In this document: positions 22,359 to 34,891 of the stretch, piece by piece | Layout: the number at the start of each line of letters is the position of its first letter | Position numbering within the stretch: the stretch's first letter is position 1 | Source: Tethya wilhelma | Lineage: Eukaryota > Porifera > Demospongiae > Tethyida > Tethyidae | Assembly: GCA_964030475.1 (NCBI GenBank) | Contig: CAXIPT010000002.1 | Span: 20,436,278 to 20,500,277, forward strand | Reading direction: 5' to 3' | DNA length: 64,000 bases | Notes under the pieces: generated by a model | Told to the model about the DNA's origin: nothing | What the model saw: only the letters and a program-made list of their open reading frames with translations | The model's database searches: none | Position numbers and translations under genes: made by a program

Positions 22359-24424
22359 TTATACTCGAGTCTCCCTAGCCAGTCCTCCATGGCTGCTGTT
22401 CTGCTTCTCTGGTGGTGTCCTCTGAAGGCACGGAGCAATCGCTGGGTCTAGCTCTTCAAGCTCTTCATCGTGATAGTCAAGCAGTTCAAGAGAATCAATG
22501 CTGCTCTTCATGATATTGTGAGACTTCCGTGAGGTTCTGGCTACTTGTGCTCCTATTGGCTCTGAATTTAATGGCAGCCGCTGCACTTTGATGCTTTGGG
22601 ACTCATCTGGTAGAAACATGTCATCCTTTGAATATTGCAAACCTGATGATTTTTTGGACAAAGACCGATTCTCACTATCTTGTGACATTGATGACCAAAG
22701 TGTGCGATCAGTGGCTGTTGGCTGTACCAAGTTCAGTGTATCTGGTCTAGGTACATTCTGGCTTGTCTCCAGAAGCTCACTTTTTTCATTAGTTTCCGTT
22801 TTCAGGACTACTTCAGTGTATTTCGGATCATCAAAGATCGTTACCTGGTTACTGTGTTGATTGGAGCACCGTTTGTCTTCATGTTTAGTGATCACTGGTT
22901 CATCATAAACTACTTCTTCTTTGTCTTCTTTCTTGTAGCCATCTACCTGCTGGCTTCGACTCAAGCTGTCTTGGCTCATCTGTGCAGCTCCCTCTGGTGA
23001 CTGTCTCTGGTCAGTGGTGTTAATGGTGCCATCTTTGCCACTAGTCTTTATACGATCAACTTCCATGTAATCTGGATCGTCCACACAGAGGCTCGCTGAT
23101 TTCTGAATACCTGTGTATTATATTCATATAGAGTGGAATTAGATGCTAATACTGTCAAACATTATGGTCTCATTCCGTACATTCAAGCCTTTGCCTGATT
23201 TTGTATTAGGCCAGGTATTAGGGGAAGGCCTGCTTGGTAAGGAGGAATGCTACATTATACACTTACTTGTGTTTGGTGAGTCACTGTCTCTTGAAGGATG
23301 CTCAGTGTCTACATATATCAAAGGCACTTGCACAGACTCTCCATTGTCCACACGCTCCTCCTGTTTCTGCACTTCCGCCTCGTTCCTCTCCACTTCATCG
23401 ACTGTAGTCAGTATCTGACTGCTGTAAATGGTTGGCTGACTTGGTACTTGTAAGCTCTCTCCTATCTCAGGGTCTGAAAACATCGGTACATCTGCCAGCA
23501 TGGTTCCATCTTCAAACGTATCCAACTGATGATGACCTTCACCTTCCCCAGGAGTTTGGGTTTGACTTTGTGTGGCTGTATCTTCAATGGCTGTCAATCC
23601 AGCTTCCTCTTCTTCTTGAAGCTGTGGTGGACCAGCAGTTTCTGTGAATTGGTTTGAGGACTCTCTTGTGTCTTCTTCGCCTGGTTGCTCCTCACTGTCT
23701 TCATGATCAATGGTGATAAAAGAAGGTACAGCAACCCTCGGACCACTAGCAGTTGTTTGCTCTGTTGGCGTACTTGTGACAAGAGGTCCAAGGTTATCGT
23801 ACAGAGTACTCTCACCATGTACTGTACGTTTCTTTGGCTTTCTCTGAACGTTTGGAGTAAGGTAGTCTTGAGGCTGAGCATTGTCTCCAGTCCCATTGTC
23901 ATCATCCTGTCCCTCCAGGACGTCCACATAATTATAGTGATGGTTGTCCAAACTAAATGGACATATCAGCAGATAGCACCAATGGGTTAAGGACACTTAT
24001 AGTTATTTTCCACATTCATTACCGGGGTGATACTTACCGAGCTCCATCTGGACTCTTGAGGCTGTACTCCACACTGCGTTGACTCCCTGTGAAATATCAT
24101 GATAGCAAGCTGGCCTTATATCACTAGTAGGTGAAGTATAGGCTTGTAATTCCTCGTCTCACCTAGTCTAGAATTGGTTTGATGGACGTACATGTATCGT
24201 CTTCTCTTCCTGCTCCTTCTCACTCTGTAACACACTGCAACGACCACACACACTACCATCAGTAGCACAGCAATACTGGCCAGTGCAATGACGAAGATTG
24301 TCCACAACATTAGCTTCTTTCCTGGAGAGTCTGTTGTTGTTGTGTCCAGCATGGTGGCAGAAGCAGAGGAATCTGCTGACATTGTTGTGCTCAGATTTTG
24401 TTTTGTTAGTGAACCAGAGAACAA
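22359..24424 (-). CDS. Single-pass membrane protein with tyrosine-motif cytoplasmic tail (5' end not found)
   Basis: The visible exons run from about 24437 leftwards: 24437-24163 (short Ser/Thr-rich ectodomain, TM segment LWTIFVIALASIAVLLMVVCVVVAVCY, basic stop-transfer RVRRSRKRRR); about 24090-24040; 23953-23270; and 23113-22359. The tail is acidic and holds many tyrosine motifs: YVDV, YLTP, YDNL, YSSQ, YMEV, YDEP and YTEV. Such sites suit SH2 or PTB binding after phosphorylation. The signal-peptide exon should lie between 24500 and 25170, but I could not identify it. The listed right end is the edge of the open frame, not a start codon. It lies next to a second gene of like design, so the two may act in one pathway (inference). 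Confidence 0.6.
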
Positions 24425-25173
24425 TATTGCAACTGTGTATGAATTGTGTATGTTGTAATATGATTATAATGCAATGCTGCATATTATACATTGATACCTT
24501 TGTATACAGTATCCAAGTAGTCAGTCCCACTGTTTGCTACTAGTTAGTCTACACCATCAAGTGTTCAGTACAGAATCTGAGGTATCTCTTCAGCATCATC
24601 TTGTTGAGTGTCGAAGAGCTCTGTTGAATTCCATATTTGGGTTAGTCCATCAGAAGTGCTGTAATGCACTCACCATGATGTCATACCTGGTTACTGTATG
24701 TGCCACCCCATGCCCACATTGTGTGTGTTTCTACCTCCCAATACTGTATATATGTGCCCGTGAATTAGCTATCTCATGTGATTGCTTTGAAATCGACAGT
24801 CTGTTATGAAAGTGCTTGGTAAACTCACATTCTGTGTCAACATCACATTATTGCATATACTATTGATGTGTAGAGGTTTGCAGTTAATGAAACGCATCTG
24901 TATTGCATACTTTAGTTCGCAAGTTGTTTATTTTTAGTGCATGTAAACTAAAAGCACACCGTTTAAAAATGAAAACATATACATGAGTAAGTACACATAA
25001 AAGTATGATGCATGTTATTTAATTCTGGTACACAAAGTAAATTAGGTGAAACCCTGGTATCAGTAATCCCAAACATATACTGCAGCAGCTGCCATGTCAT
25101 CTGTGAGTACACTACTATAAGATGGGGTGAGTTAAAAATGGAAAGGAAACAAGGCTGTTATCTACCATTTTGA

Positions 25174-26743
25174 CTAGTTATTATTCTCTTTCCTTTGCTT
25201 CAACAGTGGAGTTTTTGGCTTCTCTTTTACAGGAGGTTTCTCTGCCTTTTTCACTGATTGTTCTCCCTCTGTAGTTTCAGTTTTGTTTCCGTTTACACTT
25301 TGTTTGCCATACAATTCTTGCATCAAGTCTTTTGGCATTCCTACAGGTTGTTTGAAAGCCCTTGGTTTAGCTATTGGCCTGGTAGGAGGCTTGTTAGTGG
25401 GCACCTGTTCTCTATTAGGAGTGTCTGACTCCCTTTGAGCTGGAGTGTTGTATTCATGAGCAAGTTCTGAATTGTTCTTTTCAGGGTTGCCATGGCTACC
25501 ATTCGACTGTGGTGGTGGTGTCCTAGAACCATTTGGTTTGGGTCTCACCCTAGGCTTGACAGCTGGGGAGTTGCTGCCTCTTTTCTTTTCGGCCAATTCT
25601 TTTACTAGTTGAATGGTTTCATCTGGTGGCATGCAATACTCGTGTTCATCGTCTGAAACTGATGACTGCTTTTGAAGAGAGATCTTCCTTTGTTTGCGAG
25701 TGCCTGGACTGTTTTTTGGTGCCACTTTGGAGAGCATCATTGTCTCTTTATGCTCTGGTACGTCATACACAGTCTCTTGAGTCACTGCTGCATTGGCTAG
25801 GACCAGAGAACGGGGAACATCGTATAGAGTAGATGAGTTACCATCAACTTCTTGTTTCTCTTCTATGCTTTGACCTGAAGCCTTCTCTTTGAAAGCAGCT
25901 AGGACATTCTTTGGAACATCGTAGTGCGAGGGGAATTCAGTAACCTTGGCTGCCACAAGAGGACTACCTTGAGATTGTATGTATCCTTTTGTTAGTGCTG
26001 GTGGAACATCGTACAGTGCAGTTCCTTGTATGTTGGTTGGCTTGTTTTGCACTGCTGGTGAGTTACTTGCTAGTGCTGGTGGAACATCATATAATACACT
26101 AGTTGGTTTGTTTTGATCTGCTGGTGTGCTGCTTGCTAATCCTGGTGGAACATCATACACTATGCTAGTTTTCTTCTTTTGCACTGCTGGTGAGTTACTT
26201 GCTATTACTGGTGGAACATCATACAGTGCTGTTCCCTGCAGGCTGGTTGGCTTGTTCTGATCTGCAGGTATGCTACTTGGGACTTGATAAATTGATTCTG
26301 CCTTGTTGTCTTGCCGCTGAACATGTGGAGGTGGTTGCATGTAGACGTATCCTGAACTTTCCCTTGGGTTTGTATCTGTGGCATCCTGGTCATGTTCCTC
26401 GTTTTGTTCTTTTGCAAGAGTCTGTTCTGTTGAAGGTCCCTTTGTCTGTTTGTCTGACTCAGTCGCTGTAATAGTGTTTGGTGATACTTTCCTAAAGGTT
26501 GAAATGGATGGTGTGGCTGCACAATCTGCATTGATGTCACCACTTGATCCGTACGGTTTTATTGACGTGGTACTAACTGTAGTGCTAAGCTTAGTGTTTC
26601 TTGGAAGAGTATTTGAGGAATATGGCTTGTTCTGCACTGGGTTGAGGATTACCAGCGGAGGCAGATCCTCTCCGTTGTTTGGTTTGGGGGTCTCTGGGAA
26701 TTCTATAAATGTACCCGAAGTGGGATCATCGATGCCAGCATTG

Positions 26744-26784
<41 letters not shown>

Positions 26785-28670
26785 CGTACGTGTGACAGTG
26801 TGACAGTGTGTATATAAGTAAACAAATGTTATCAGTCAATTTGTCAATTGTTTATGTATAATTATATATGTGTGTTTGTGTGTGAAACTTTATTCACACA
26901 CCTGCTAGTATGCAATCAATGTCCTCATATGTTATAAAGATTTGCTTTCTATGGTTCGCAAACAATAAACTTGCTAACTAAACTTTTCATTTCAACACTC
27001 TCCGTTTACCCAGCATACTGTCATACACGTCACTGTTATGTTGACTTACGTGTTGTTATAGTTGGACGGGACTTGCAGAGGAAATGTATTGGTTTTCACA
27101 AATCCACCTGTAAAAGTATTTGAAAGCACCAGCTATAGGTATGGCCATGACGTGGAGTTTCACAACAATGCATCTCATGCTGACTCACCTTCATTGGCCG
27201 TCTCCAGTGTATACTTGTTCCTCTTGTGCCTAACACACACACAGCAACAAATGATGAGAATGATCAGCCCAATGAGCAGCACACCAGCTGCTCCTCCCGC
27301 TGATGCTCCCGCCACGAGAGCAATGGAGCCACCACCACCACCACCGCTGGTGGCAGTAGTTGGGGCCGTAGGAGGGGGGCTCATTGTGGTCCCTGGTGTT
27401 GTTAGCATAGGACCAGCAATAGATATAGGGGCAGATCTAGAAGTAGAAGTGATGGAGGGTGAGGGTATCCCCACTTGTACGGTAGGAGTGGGAAGTATGG
27501 TCTGTAACAGACATTGTGAAAGGATTAACATCGTGGACATGAATATTTAACGTGGAGCTCTATCATAATAATTAATAACCAGTACTGAATAATTATGGAG
27601 TTCTAATCTTGTATAAAGTGGTTCATGTGCTTTCACTGAGTGTGTGTACTTACCTCTGGAGTCATAGCAGCCTGTGTAAGCGTTGATGTTGTTAAAGTGT
27701 CATCCACTGCCTGAGATGAAGCTGCTAAGGTTGAAGGTTGACTGGTACTTATTCTCACTGTGGCAAGTTGTGATGTTGAGGGTCGACGAGTACTGGCTGA
27801 AGGCTGTGGCTCAGGGACTTGTGAGGAAACAACCAAGGAGATATTGATGAGGCTGCTGCTGGCAGGTGGTTCCAGTGGACCAATGGTAATGGAGTCACTC
27901 GGACTAAAAGGGACTAATGGCAAGACAGTCGCATTGAAGTCACCAGAACCTGAATGAACAAATGACACGCTAAACAGACACTGAGATGATCCACACACTC
28001 GAGGATTTTTACATAGCTAGTTCAACTACCATCCAACCTGACAAAGCTAGCTCTAGATTCTTTCAATCAGTTAAACAGTGTCACTGTCACTTGAAGTGTT
28101 CCGCACTGATCTCTAACTCTCTACTAACCGTATTCAGTGATCTACTTTAGAGTATTCCTTCCTATCATTGTGTCACGTTAAGTTTCATTCCTTCCTGACT
28201 TGGTCAATAGCTATATAACAACAACTAAACTCTATACACCCACAAATCTTCACTTTGTAATTTTTCTTCTTCAAGTTCAAGTAACCAAAAGCAGTTGTTT
28301 CACTGAGAACTTAGAATCACCTTGTCTATGTACAGAGAACTGAATTGAAACTGGCAGTGCTGTTAGGCTACTCCAGGCATGGATCATAGTTATTATCTCA
28401 AGGCTTATCAATATTTTATGTATTTATGTGTATGGACACCGACTTGTCAGTGTACAAACTACTACAATTGACCACTCAATGAGGCTGATAGTGAAAGACA
28501 TTCCTGGAGTGCTAGCACGCATGCGTGTGTCATTTCACAGCAACCAGCTTTAGTTCCACATGCAGCTGTTACTTTACGGAGTACATCAACTTACCGGACA
28601 TATCCACGCTCTGTGCAGCAGATACACCGATCAGAATGAGCGCAAGAGCGAAGCAAAGTAGCCTTTCCAT
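25174..28670 (-). CDS. Transmembrane CAS-like adaptor with repeated YDVP motifs
   Basis: Exons: 28670-28595 (signal peptide MERLLCFALALILIGVSAAQ), 27950-27656, about 27501-27188, about 27107-27051 and 26743-25174; about 770 residues. The ectodomain is a Ser/Thr/Pro-rich, mucin-like stalk. The TM segment (ALVAGASAGGAAGVLLIGLIILIICCCVCV) is followed by basic residues. The cytoplasmic part is long and disordered. It has seven YDVP sites plus YQVP, YCMP, YNTP and YMQP, many inside a repeat of about 30 residues (ALYDVPPALASNSPAVQNKP). YxVP is the docking site for Crk and Nck SH2 domains in p130Cas. Proline-rich KPPTRPIAKPR sequences suit SH3 partners. There is no SH3 or kinase domain. Confidence 0.78.
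26744..26790. repeat. (CA)n tract (sense strand) before the large YDVP exon
   Basis: GT on plus; on the sense strand the run ends ACACAG at the acceptor of the exon that begins at 26743. Confidence 0.9.
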
Positions 28671-28842
28671 GTTTGCACGAACAGCTTAATTTTTTCATTA
28701 GCTAATCGTTTAAAAGTTTACTTTAGTAAATTCATCACAGTCACGGAGGGGGGCATACGGGCCAAGTATGCAGCGCGGAAACTGTGCACAGCCAATGATT
28801 ATCGTTGAAACTGAAATCACACCCCCAGAGCGCAACGTGCAT

Positions 28843-28867
28843 ATCGCATGCGCGATGCGCATGCATG
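28843..28867. promoter_or_regulatory. NRF1-like palindromic cluster upstream of the YDVP gene
   Basis: Overlapping CGCATGCGCGATGCGCATGC half-sites lie about 175 bp upstream of the start at 28670. They resemble tandem NRF1 sites but are not perfect. Confidence 0.4.
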
Positions 28868-29046
28868 TCAAATAAAATCGTACTTCTGGTAATGACGACC
28901 TTTTCCTACTCGTACTTGGTTTGAGCAATACCATTGTAAACAAAGGATCATGGTAATTGAAAGGGAAAGTTCAAAATAAGTATTCCTATAAAATCAACTA
29001 TTATCTGAGTTAAAAAAAATAATCACTATGATGCAGACATCACCCA

Positions 29047-30753
29047 TCAGTCCTGCAATGATGCACACACAGCAGTCTTGTCCTCTTGTTGCAGAGCAGA
29101 GAGAAGAGGCTTCCACTGAGAGAAGTGTGGCAGGTGCTCAAGTAGGACTTCCTTCCCTTCACTGTCATCATGCTGTGCACAAGATCAAAGAAAAGAAGTC
29201 TTATGGTGATAAGTATTGTTACACCAACACTCTTCAATACTGGCACACAAACAACACACTTTACATACATACAGACATACATAAACTGTCGGTCTTACCT
29301 CAACAAATGGCTCAACTGAGTCAGTAAAATCATCGCCATCTTGTACAGACTCACTAGCAATGGCATTGCTGCTGCTAAACTGTGCATGTGTTGGTGCTCT
29401 CAAAAGGGGTGCACTGAACTTCTTGTTGCGACTGAGCTTTCTATGCAGAGCCTTCAGCCCATCAACGTTCACATTGTTATTGACCAGCACCTCACGATAG
29501 AAGAGCCAGCCAAGAAAGAAGATGTTCTCTGGACAGGTCACTCCGTGATGCACCATATCCATGGCTGCCATCACGTTGATGAATGCTGTGATGGAGAGAT
29601 TTGGGTTTCTTATTTTCTGTGCGTTTGAATCAGAACATGCTAGCTCGATGGAGGCAACACTGTACATCATGGAGCAGAGAGCCGTCTGAAACACTCTTCC
29701 ATTTAACATGTGTCGGTGTTCTAGCTCAGCAAGAGAGGCATCACTAGCCAGGGAATGGGTTTCAAGATAGGCCAACGACTTGTCTTCGAGGGGAGGGATG
29801 GGATTTTTACGATCATAGAGCTCCTGGGCGTACCAAAATCGGCCGATTTCTGCAGCTGCATCAGGTTGGTCCTCTCCTTCTCCCAGCAGGTTTTCCACAG
29901 CAACACTGATGCTGCTCACACCCAGCTGAGGTTGCATGGTGCCCCAAACAAGACCCGTTGAAGAATTGTAGCTAATCAAGAGAGAAGAGAGAGACTGAGA
30001 GCACACTTGACACTCGTTAAATACCTTTGTGATAGGGATCTCCCCATTGCTAGTAACCAACTTCCTGACTGCATAAGAAAGGAAGTAAGTGAAAATGGAG
30101 TGTCCCAGGGGACCAAGCACAAGGGATGCCTCATTAGCTGTGCAGGCACTCATGACATAGAGACCAGCATTGAGGGGCAGAGAGATGGATTTGGTGAGCT
30201 CATTACTGATTCCTCCTGCATAGCAGCAATCCAGTGTGAACAGAATGTGCCGTGCTTTGCACTTGGCATCATTGAGCCATTGGCTGAGGACATCTGCCGT
30301 CAGATATGTATCTTGAGTGTAATCAAAGTCGACTGGAGCCAGTCCCCATTCATCGTTGCGAACTTTGATCCCATGTCCTGAGAAATGGAATAGGAATAGG
30401 CCTCCTGGACCAACCTTACTAGCCTGCTCAAGAAATGTTTGTTTCATTCCATCAATATTACACCTCTCTGGTTCCTTTGAGGCTGCATAGAGACGGGTGT
30501 GGTCTCTGGGGATTGCTCCTACGTCCACCATTGCGTCAAGGATCTGCCTAGCATCAGACACAGTCACAGAACTGAGTGTTTTGTGTTTGAACTTGGGATG
30601 CGTTTGGAGGTCAATGCCATAGCTCACTGCATAACTCACCGAGGGATCAAACTGGAATACATCTGCTTTGGAGTCATCAGTAACCACCACGAATTCTCCA
30701 TCGCTTTTCTTCACTCGCGTGTAGTAGCTAGGTTGGCTCTCAGCTTGCCCCAT
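29047..30753 (-). CDS. Metacaspase-like C14 protease with N-myristoylation signal
   Basis: Two exons (30753-29299 and 29172-29047) give about 526 residues. Residues 58-270 form a caspase-fold domain of the metacaspase type: catalytic His in FHFSGHGIK and Cys in FTLDCCYAGG, both intact. The protein starts MGQAES, which fits the N-myristoylation rule (Gly2, small residue at 6), so membrane attachment is likely. After the domain comes a helical C-terminal region of about 200 residues that I do not recognise; it includes FWYAQELYDRKNPIPPLEDK. The second exon encodes an acidic helical tail (HDDSEGKEVLLEHLPHFSQW). No death-fold prodomain is present. The start lies 228 bp from the divergent SRCR receptor. 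Confidence 0.82.
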
Positions 30754-30980
30754 TTATCATTAGTATTAAACTCTGAGTGATTGAGCTCCCAGTGTTTTGA
30801 TTTGATGAGGATGCAACTTGTTTCAAAATTACTTTTCGGTTATTTAGAGAGACCTCTCGCACGCGCGCATGACTACATTGCCGCCGAGTACTTTCCCTTC
30901 AGGCTCACATAGCAGTTATAAAAATGCAGCATTTCAATAGCAGGCAGAAATCACTGCATGTTTGTAAATGCCGGAGGGAG

Positions 30981-33782
30981 ATGACTGCCATCTTTACATT
31001 TAGACGTCTGTTGCTTCTGTGTGCTGTAGCATCCTGTAAGTCCACACTGGTAGACTACTTGAGTGCAATCATAGTAATAGCAGTGTTCTGATGAGATGAG
31101 GCTATGAGCCACTCAAGTCCCATGGAACTATTGCTTGTTATATACCTATTAACATTGTTTCCATTTTCTTCATATTTTCTACAGCAGCTTATTCAGTGAG
31201 AGAGAGCCAGAGATGTGACCACTCCACTGCTGGTGGAAATGATCGAGAATTGCGGCTAGTTAACTTCAACTCCACCACGGCAGGCCATCTTGAGATCTGT
31301 AGCAAAGGTGTTTGGAGTAAACTGCTCATCTCTGACATAGGATCGTGGAGTAGGAAGAACTCGATTGTGGTTTGCCGAGAGCTTGGCTATCTTAATGCAC
31401 TCCATGTCAGCAGCTATGACAGGTATGCTGTAGCAAACATAGATGAAGCATGCAATTATTAAGAGTGGTATGCTGTAAATGAATGACCGTATGTGGGCCT
31501 TTGTACATTGTAGTATGCTGGATTGTGAAAGTAGTAGCCAGTTTGTGGGGGGAAAGAAATGATTCATTGTTCAATTAATCTTATCTGTGATGAACAGCCC
31601 TGCACAGTGACATGTATATTATAGTACATGCACTATATTTACTGAGTGCATGCACTAGAAACCACAAGTTGAATTTGTGCATACCATACTACATTCTACT
31701 CCCTGCTGTGATGGTATTGATATCGAATCCAAGCATTCAAAGCATAACTTGGAGATCATAACACAGCCTACTGTGCTAGTAGACTTCAGAATAGCACTCC
31801 TCTGCTTGGTTTACTATAACTAGGTACATTGTGAAGAACAGCAGTTCAGGAGAACCATTGCAGAGCCCTTCTGTTCACTACCGTTCAATTCAGTGCAATG
31901 GACTGGAGGGGACATTGGCCGAATGTGAGACAAGTGGTTCGGAAATAATATCACCTGTTCTGCTGCAGCCTCTCGTCATGTGTGTTGAAGGTTTGTCATG
32001 CAGTTTGTATTACACCAGTGACATGGTGTCAATATACCTAATGATCATGCTAAAACAATTGGAGCTATTGTTTGACAGCTATGGTTGCCTCCATAAACTG
32101 GTGACAATGGTATGCATGCATGATCACCATGAAGATGTCATGTCTTTGTGGTTGAATCTGGATCTCCCTTAAACTAATATGCCTGATGGGAGTGCTGACC
32201 AGCCTTGATAGCCATAGTCACAATAATACACACATCCTGTCAGCCCTCCAGACCACCACTATATTGTTTTCACTCAGGAAGTGTATCCTGTGCCCCAACT
32301 TGTGTTTATGCAGCTTTAATTGATACAACATTGGTATTTTTTATATCCTCAGAAGATCTAATTGAAAGTTTGCACTCAGTCGCCTACACATGCAATTCTT
32401 GTGACTTGATTGTTTATTGCTCTACATGTCAATTCATCCTGGACTGGATGCCGTTACTCTTTCTCCTTAGTTCCAAGAAGGGGAGACATTCGTCTCGTCG
32501 GTGGCAGTGGAGCTGACAACCAGGGAGTGCTGCAAGTCTACCATCCCAATAGGATCTACAAGTGGTCTACTGTTTGTACTAACAAGTGGGATGACAATGA
32601 TGCAAGAGTTGCTTGCAAACAGCTTGGCTATCATGGTGGAACGAGTGCTCTCCACAAGTGAGTTAACTCCACTGAGTGGTCAATTTTCTTGCAATGTACG
32701 GTGGAACCTCACTATTCCAGCCAAACTTTGGACATCAGAAATGTGGCTGCATTATCGAGGTGGCTGGATTTCAGGGAAGCCTCTCTTCATTGTAGTCATA
32801 CTTTAACAGTAAATCTGTTCTAAGGCCATTGGTGCTATAGCGAGGTAGCTGCGTTTCAGAAACTTGGAATAGTGAGGTTCCACTGCAGTCTTAATGGAAT
32901 GCCTGGGCTATGTAGTAGACATTGTAATTCAGTTCAAATTGAAAATTGTAAAAAAAGTGGCTTTATTTTTACAAGGAGTAATTCTATCCCCTAGAATTCC
33001 ACTGACAAATTATTTTAAGATGACTTTTCCATTTCACTGTTACTAGGAGTAGCTCAAGCTCTTTTCCTCGGAGACGCTATGACAACTACGAATGTAATGG
33101 ATCAGAGAGCTCATTGGCTGAGTGCTCTTTTGATGGGCCTTATCCATTGAGGTGCTTCAGTGCAGACAATCAGTATGCTGGAGTAGAGTGCCAGGAACTT
33201 AATGGTATATATATACAACACGTCTCAGATTGCAACTATTTTTTTTTCGATGTCATATTACATCATAATGTACATAATAGTCATAATTCATTTGTTATTT
33301 TTGCACATTTTATAGATGGAGACTCAGACTCAATAGGCATTACTGATCCTCGTATTAGTTTGGTGGTGCTAATTACAGGGGTTCTCCTCATATTGATTGC
33401 GATAATTGGCATGCTTCTGAGATGTACTGTGAAAAGGTTGAGGAAGAAGAGGTCCTCACTCCCTCTGACCTCCAGCGACCCCCGGGCATCAGTGGGACAA
33501 GGAGTGCAAAGGGTAACATTGAGTTCCCAGTATTGGCAACGCAACAACAGAGGGTACAATAATCTGTCGGCTGATGCTCCACCCACTTACGAAGAGACGG
33601 TGTCCACTGTCCAATTATGTGACAACTCTGTTGAGATTGATACACACAGAAATGAGAGTATTGTACAGGAGACCACAGTTGATACACTTGAGACTGAAAT
33701 TGATACACATGAGACTGATATTGATACACGAGAGACTGGTAATAATTCCCATGAAACTGATACTAATGCACATGATGCTTGA
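30981..33782 (+). CDS. Membrane receptor with two SRCR domains and PPxY tail
   Basis: Exons: 30981-31035, 31185-31422, 31824-31990, 32471-32657, 33047-33204 and 33316-33782, all in phase. A signal peptide (FRRLLLLCAVASSA) leads to two scavenger receptor cysteine-rich domains, each split over two exons as in group A SRCR. Domain 1 is LRLVNFNSTTAGHLEIC to CNGLEGTLAEC; domain 2 is DIRLVGGSGADNQGVLQVY to CNGSESSLAEC. A TM helix (LVVLITGVLLILIAIIGMLL) and a 120-residue tail follow. The tail carries APPTYEE (a PPxY WW-domain ligand) and ends in a repeat of the DTHETDIDTRET kind. Intron 4 hosts a MITE. Confidence 0.83.
32697..32886. mobile_element. MITE with GGTGGAACCTCACTATTCC inverted ends
   Basis: The inverted ends at 32697-32718 and 32865-32886 match over about 19 bases and enclose non-coding DNA with an internal near repeat (GCTGCATTATCGAGG / GTGCTATAGCGAGG). 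The GTGGAACCTC start resembles pogo/Tigger-type ends. It sits in intron 4 of the SRCR receptor. Confidence 0.65.
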
Positions 33783-34161
33783 TATGTTGACACAACCACT
33801 TCAAGAGTGAAAGTACAGGTGGCAATTAATCATCGTAGATCCAAGCCTCCGAGACTTTTTAATTTTATGTCAGTATGTGTCATCTCAATAATAATAATTA
33901 ATTATAATTATTAATTTTAATTTATTATCAATCAATGTATAGTTAATAAAACCATAAAACTAACCAGAATGATGTAATAGACAAACCAACAGAAGGGATA
34001 TGCAACAATAAAATCAATGATCAAGAAAGGAATAAAATGTTCAACAGCTAGTGTCACACAGTAAAAATCAATAAATTAGAGTGCATGTCTGTGTGCAGAT
34101 ATAATACTACACAAAAAAGGTTATCAAGATATCACACAATATAATCGTTAATAATTTTAAT

Positions 34162-34840
34162 TCAATCAATATGAGTCAGGCTCTGTGGTTCTTTTGAAGT
34201 CTGTGATTGCAGTTCAAACCTCTCATTGGTTGCTGACACAGTTTCCACCTCTGGAGAATCACCTCTCCTCTTGCAGAGAGGATGAAGATCAGAGTTGCAC
34301 GTGGTAACAGGTGGGTAGAATATCCAAGACACGATGAAAAGAGCAGTGCTACCAACAATACCAGCCATGGCAATTGCAAAAGCCCTCGCACCAAGCACGT
34401 CAAGGTTGTACACCCAGCAGTTAGCCCTCCGGCCACACTCATTCTGCCACCTCACACAACCGGAATCAAATATCACTCCAAAGATGATAGGTCCGGGAAT
34501 GGTTCCTAATATTCGGTATAGAACAGACTGGAATCCAAGAGCCAGGCTTCTTTGCTCATCTGCTACAGCTCTGTAATTACATCATAGACAAAAATTAATT
34601 ATACACTATACAGTTATGTGGGACACAATAGCTGCTATACCTTAGTGTAGTGATGGTAGCTGGCACTCTGACCACAAAGAGGAGGAAGACAAACACAGCC
34701 AAAATGAGTGCAAATGGTGTCAATAACTTGCAGCCATTGTCACATATACCACTGTTTGCTGTCATGGAGAGGGCAGTCATTGACAGGTCCTCTGGTACAC
34801 TTGCAATACAGGCGCAGTTTTCAAACACAGTATTCTAAAA

Positions 34841-34891
<51 letters not shown>

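Noticed and set aside
24116..24424. A real start codon at 24424
   Set aside because: The codon is TTG; a spliced upstream exon with a signal peptide is expected but was not found.
22359..28670. One single gene covering both tyrosine-motif proteins
   Set aside because: A clear stop at 25174 ends the YDVP protein and the next gene has its own transmembrane segment.
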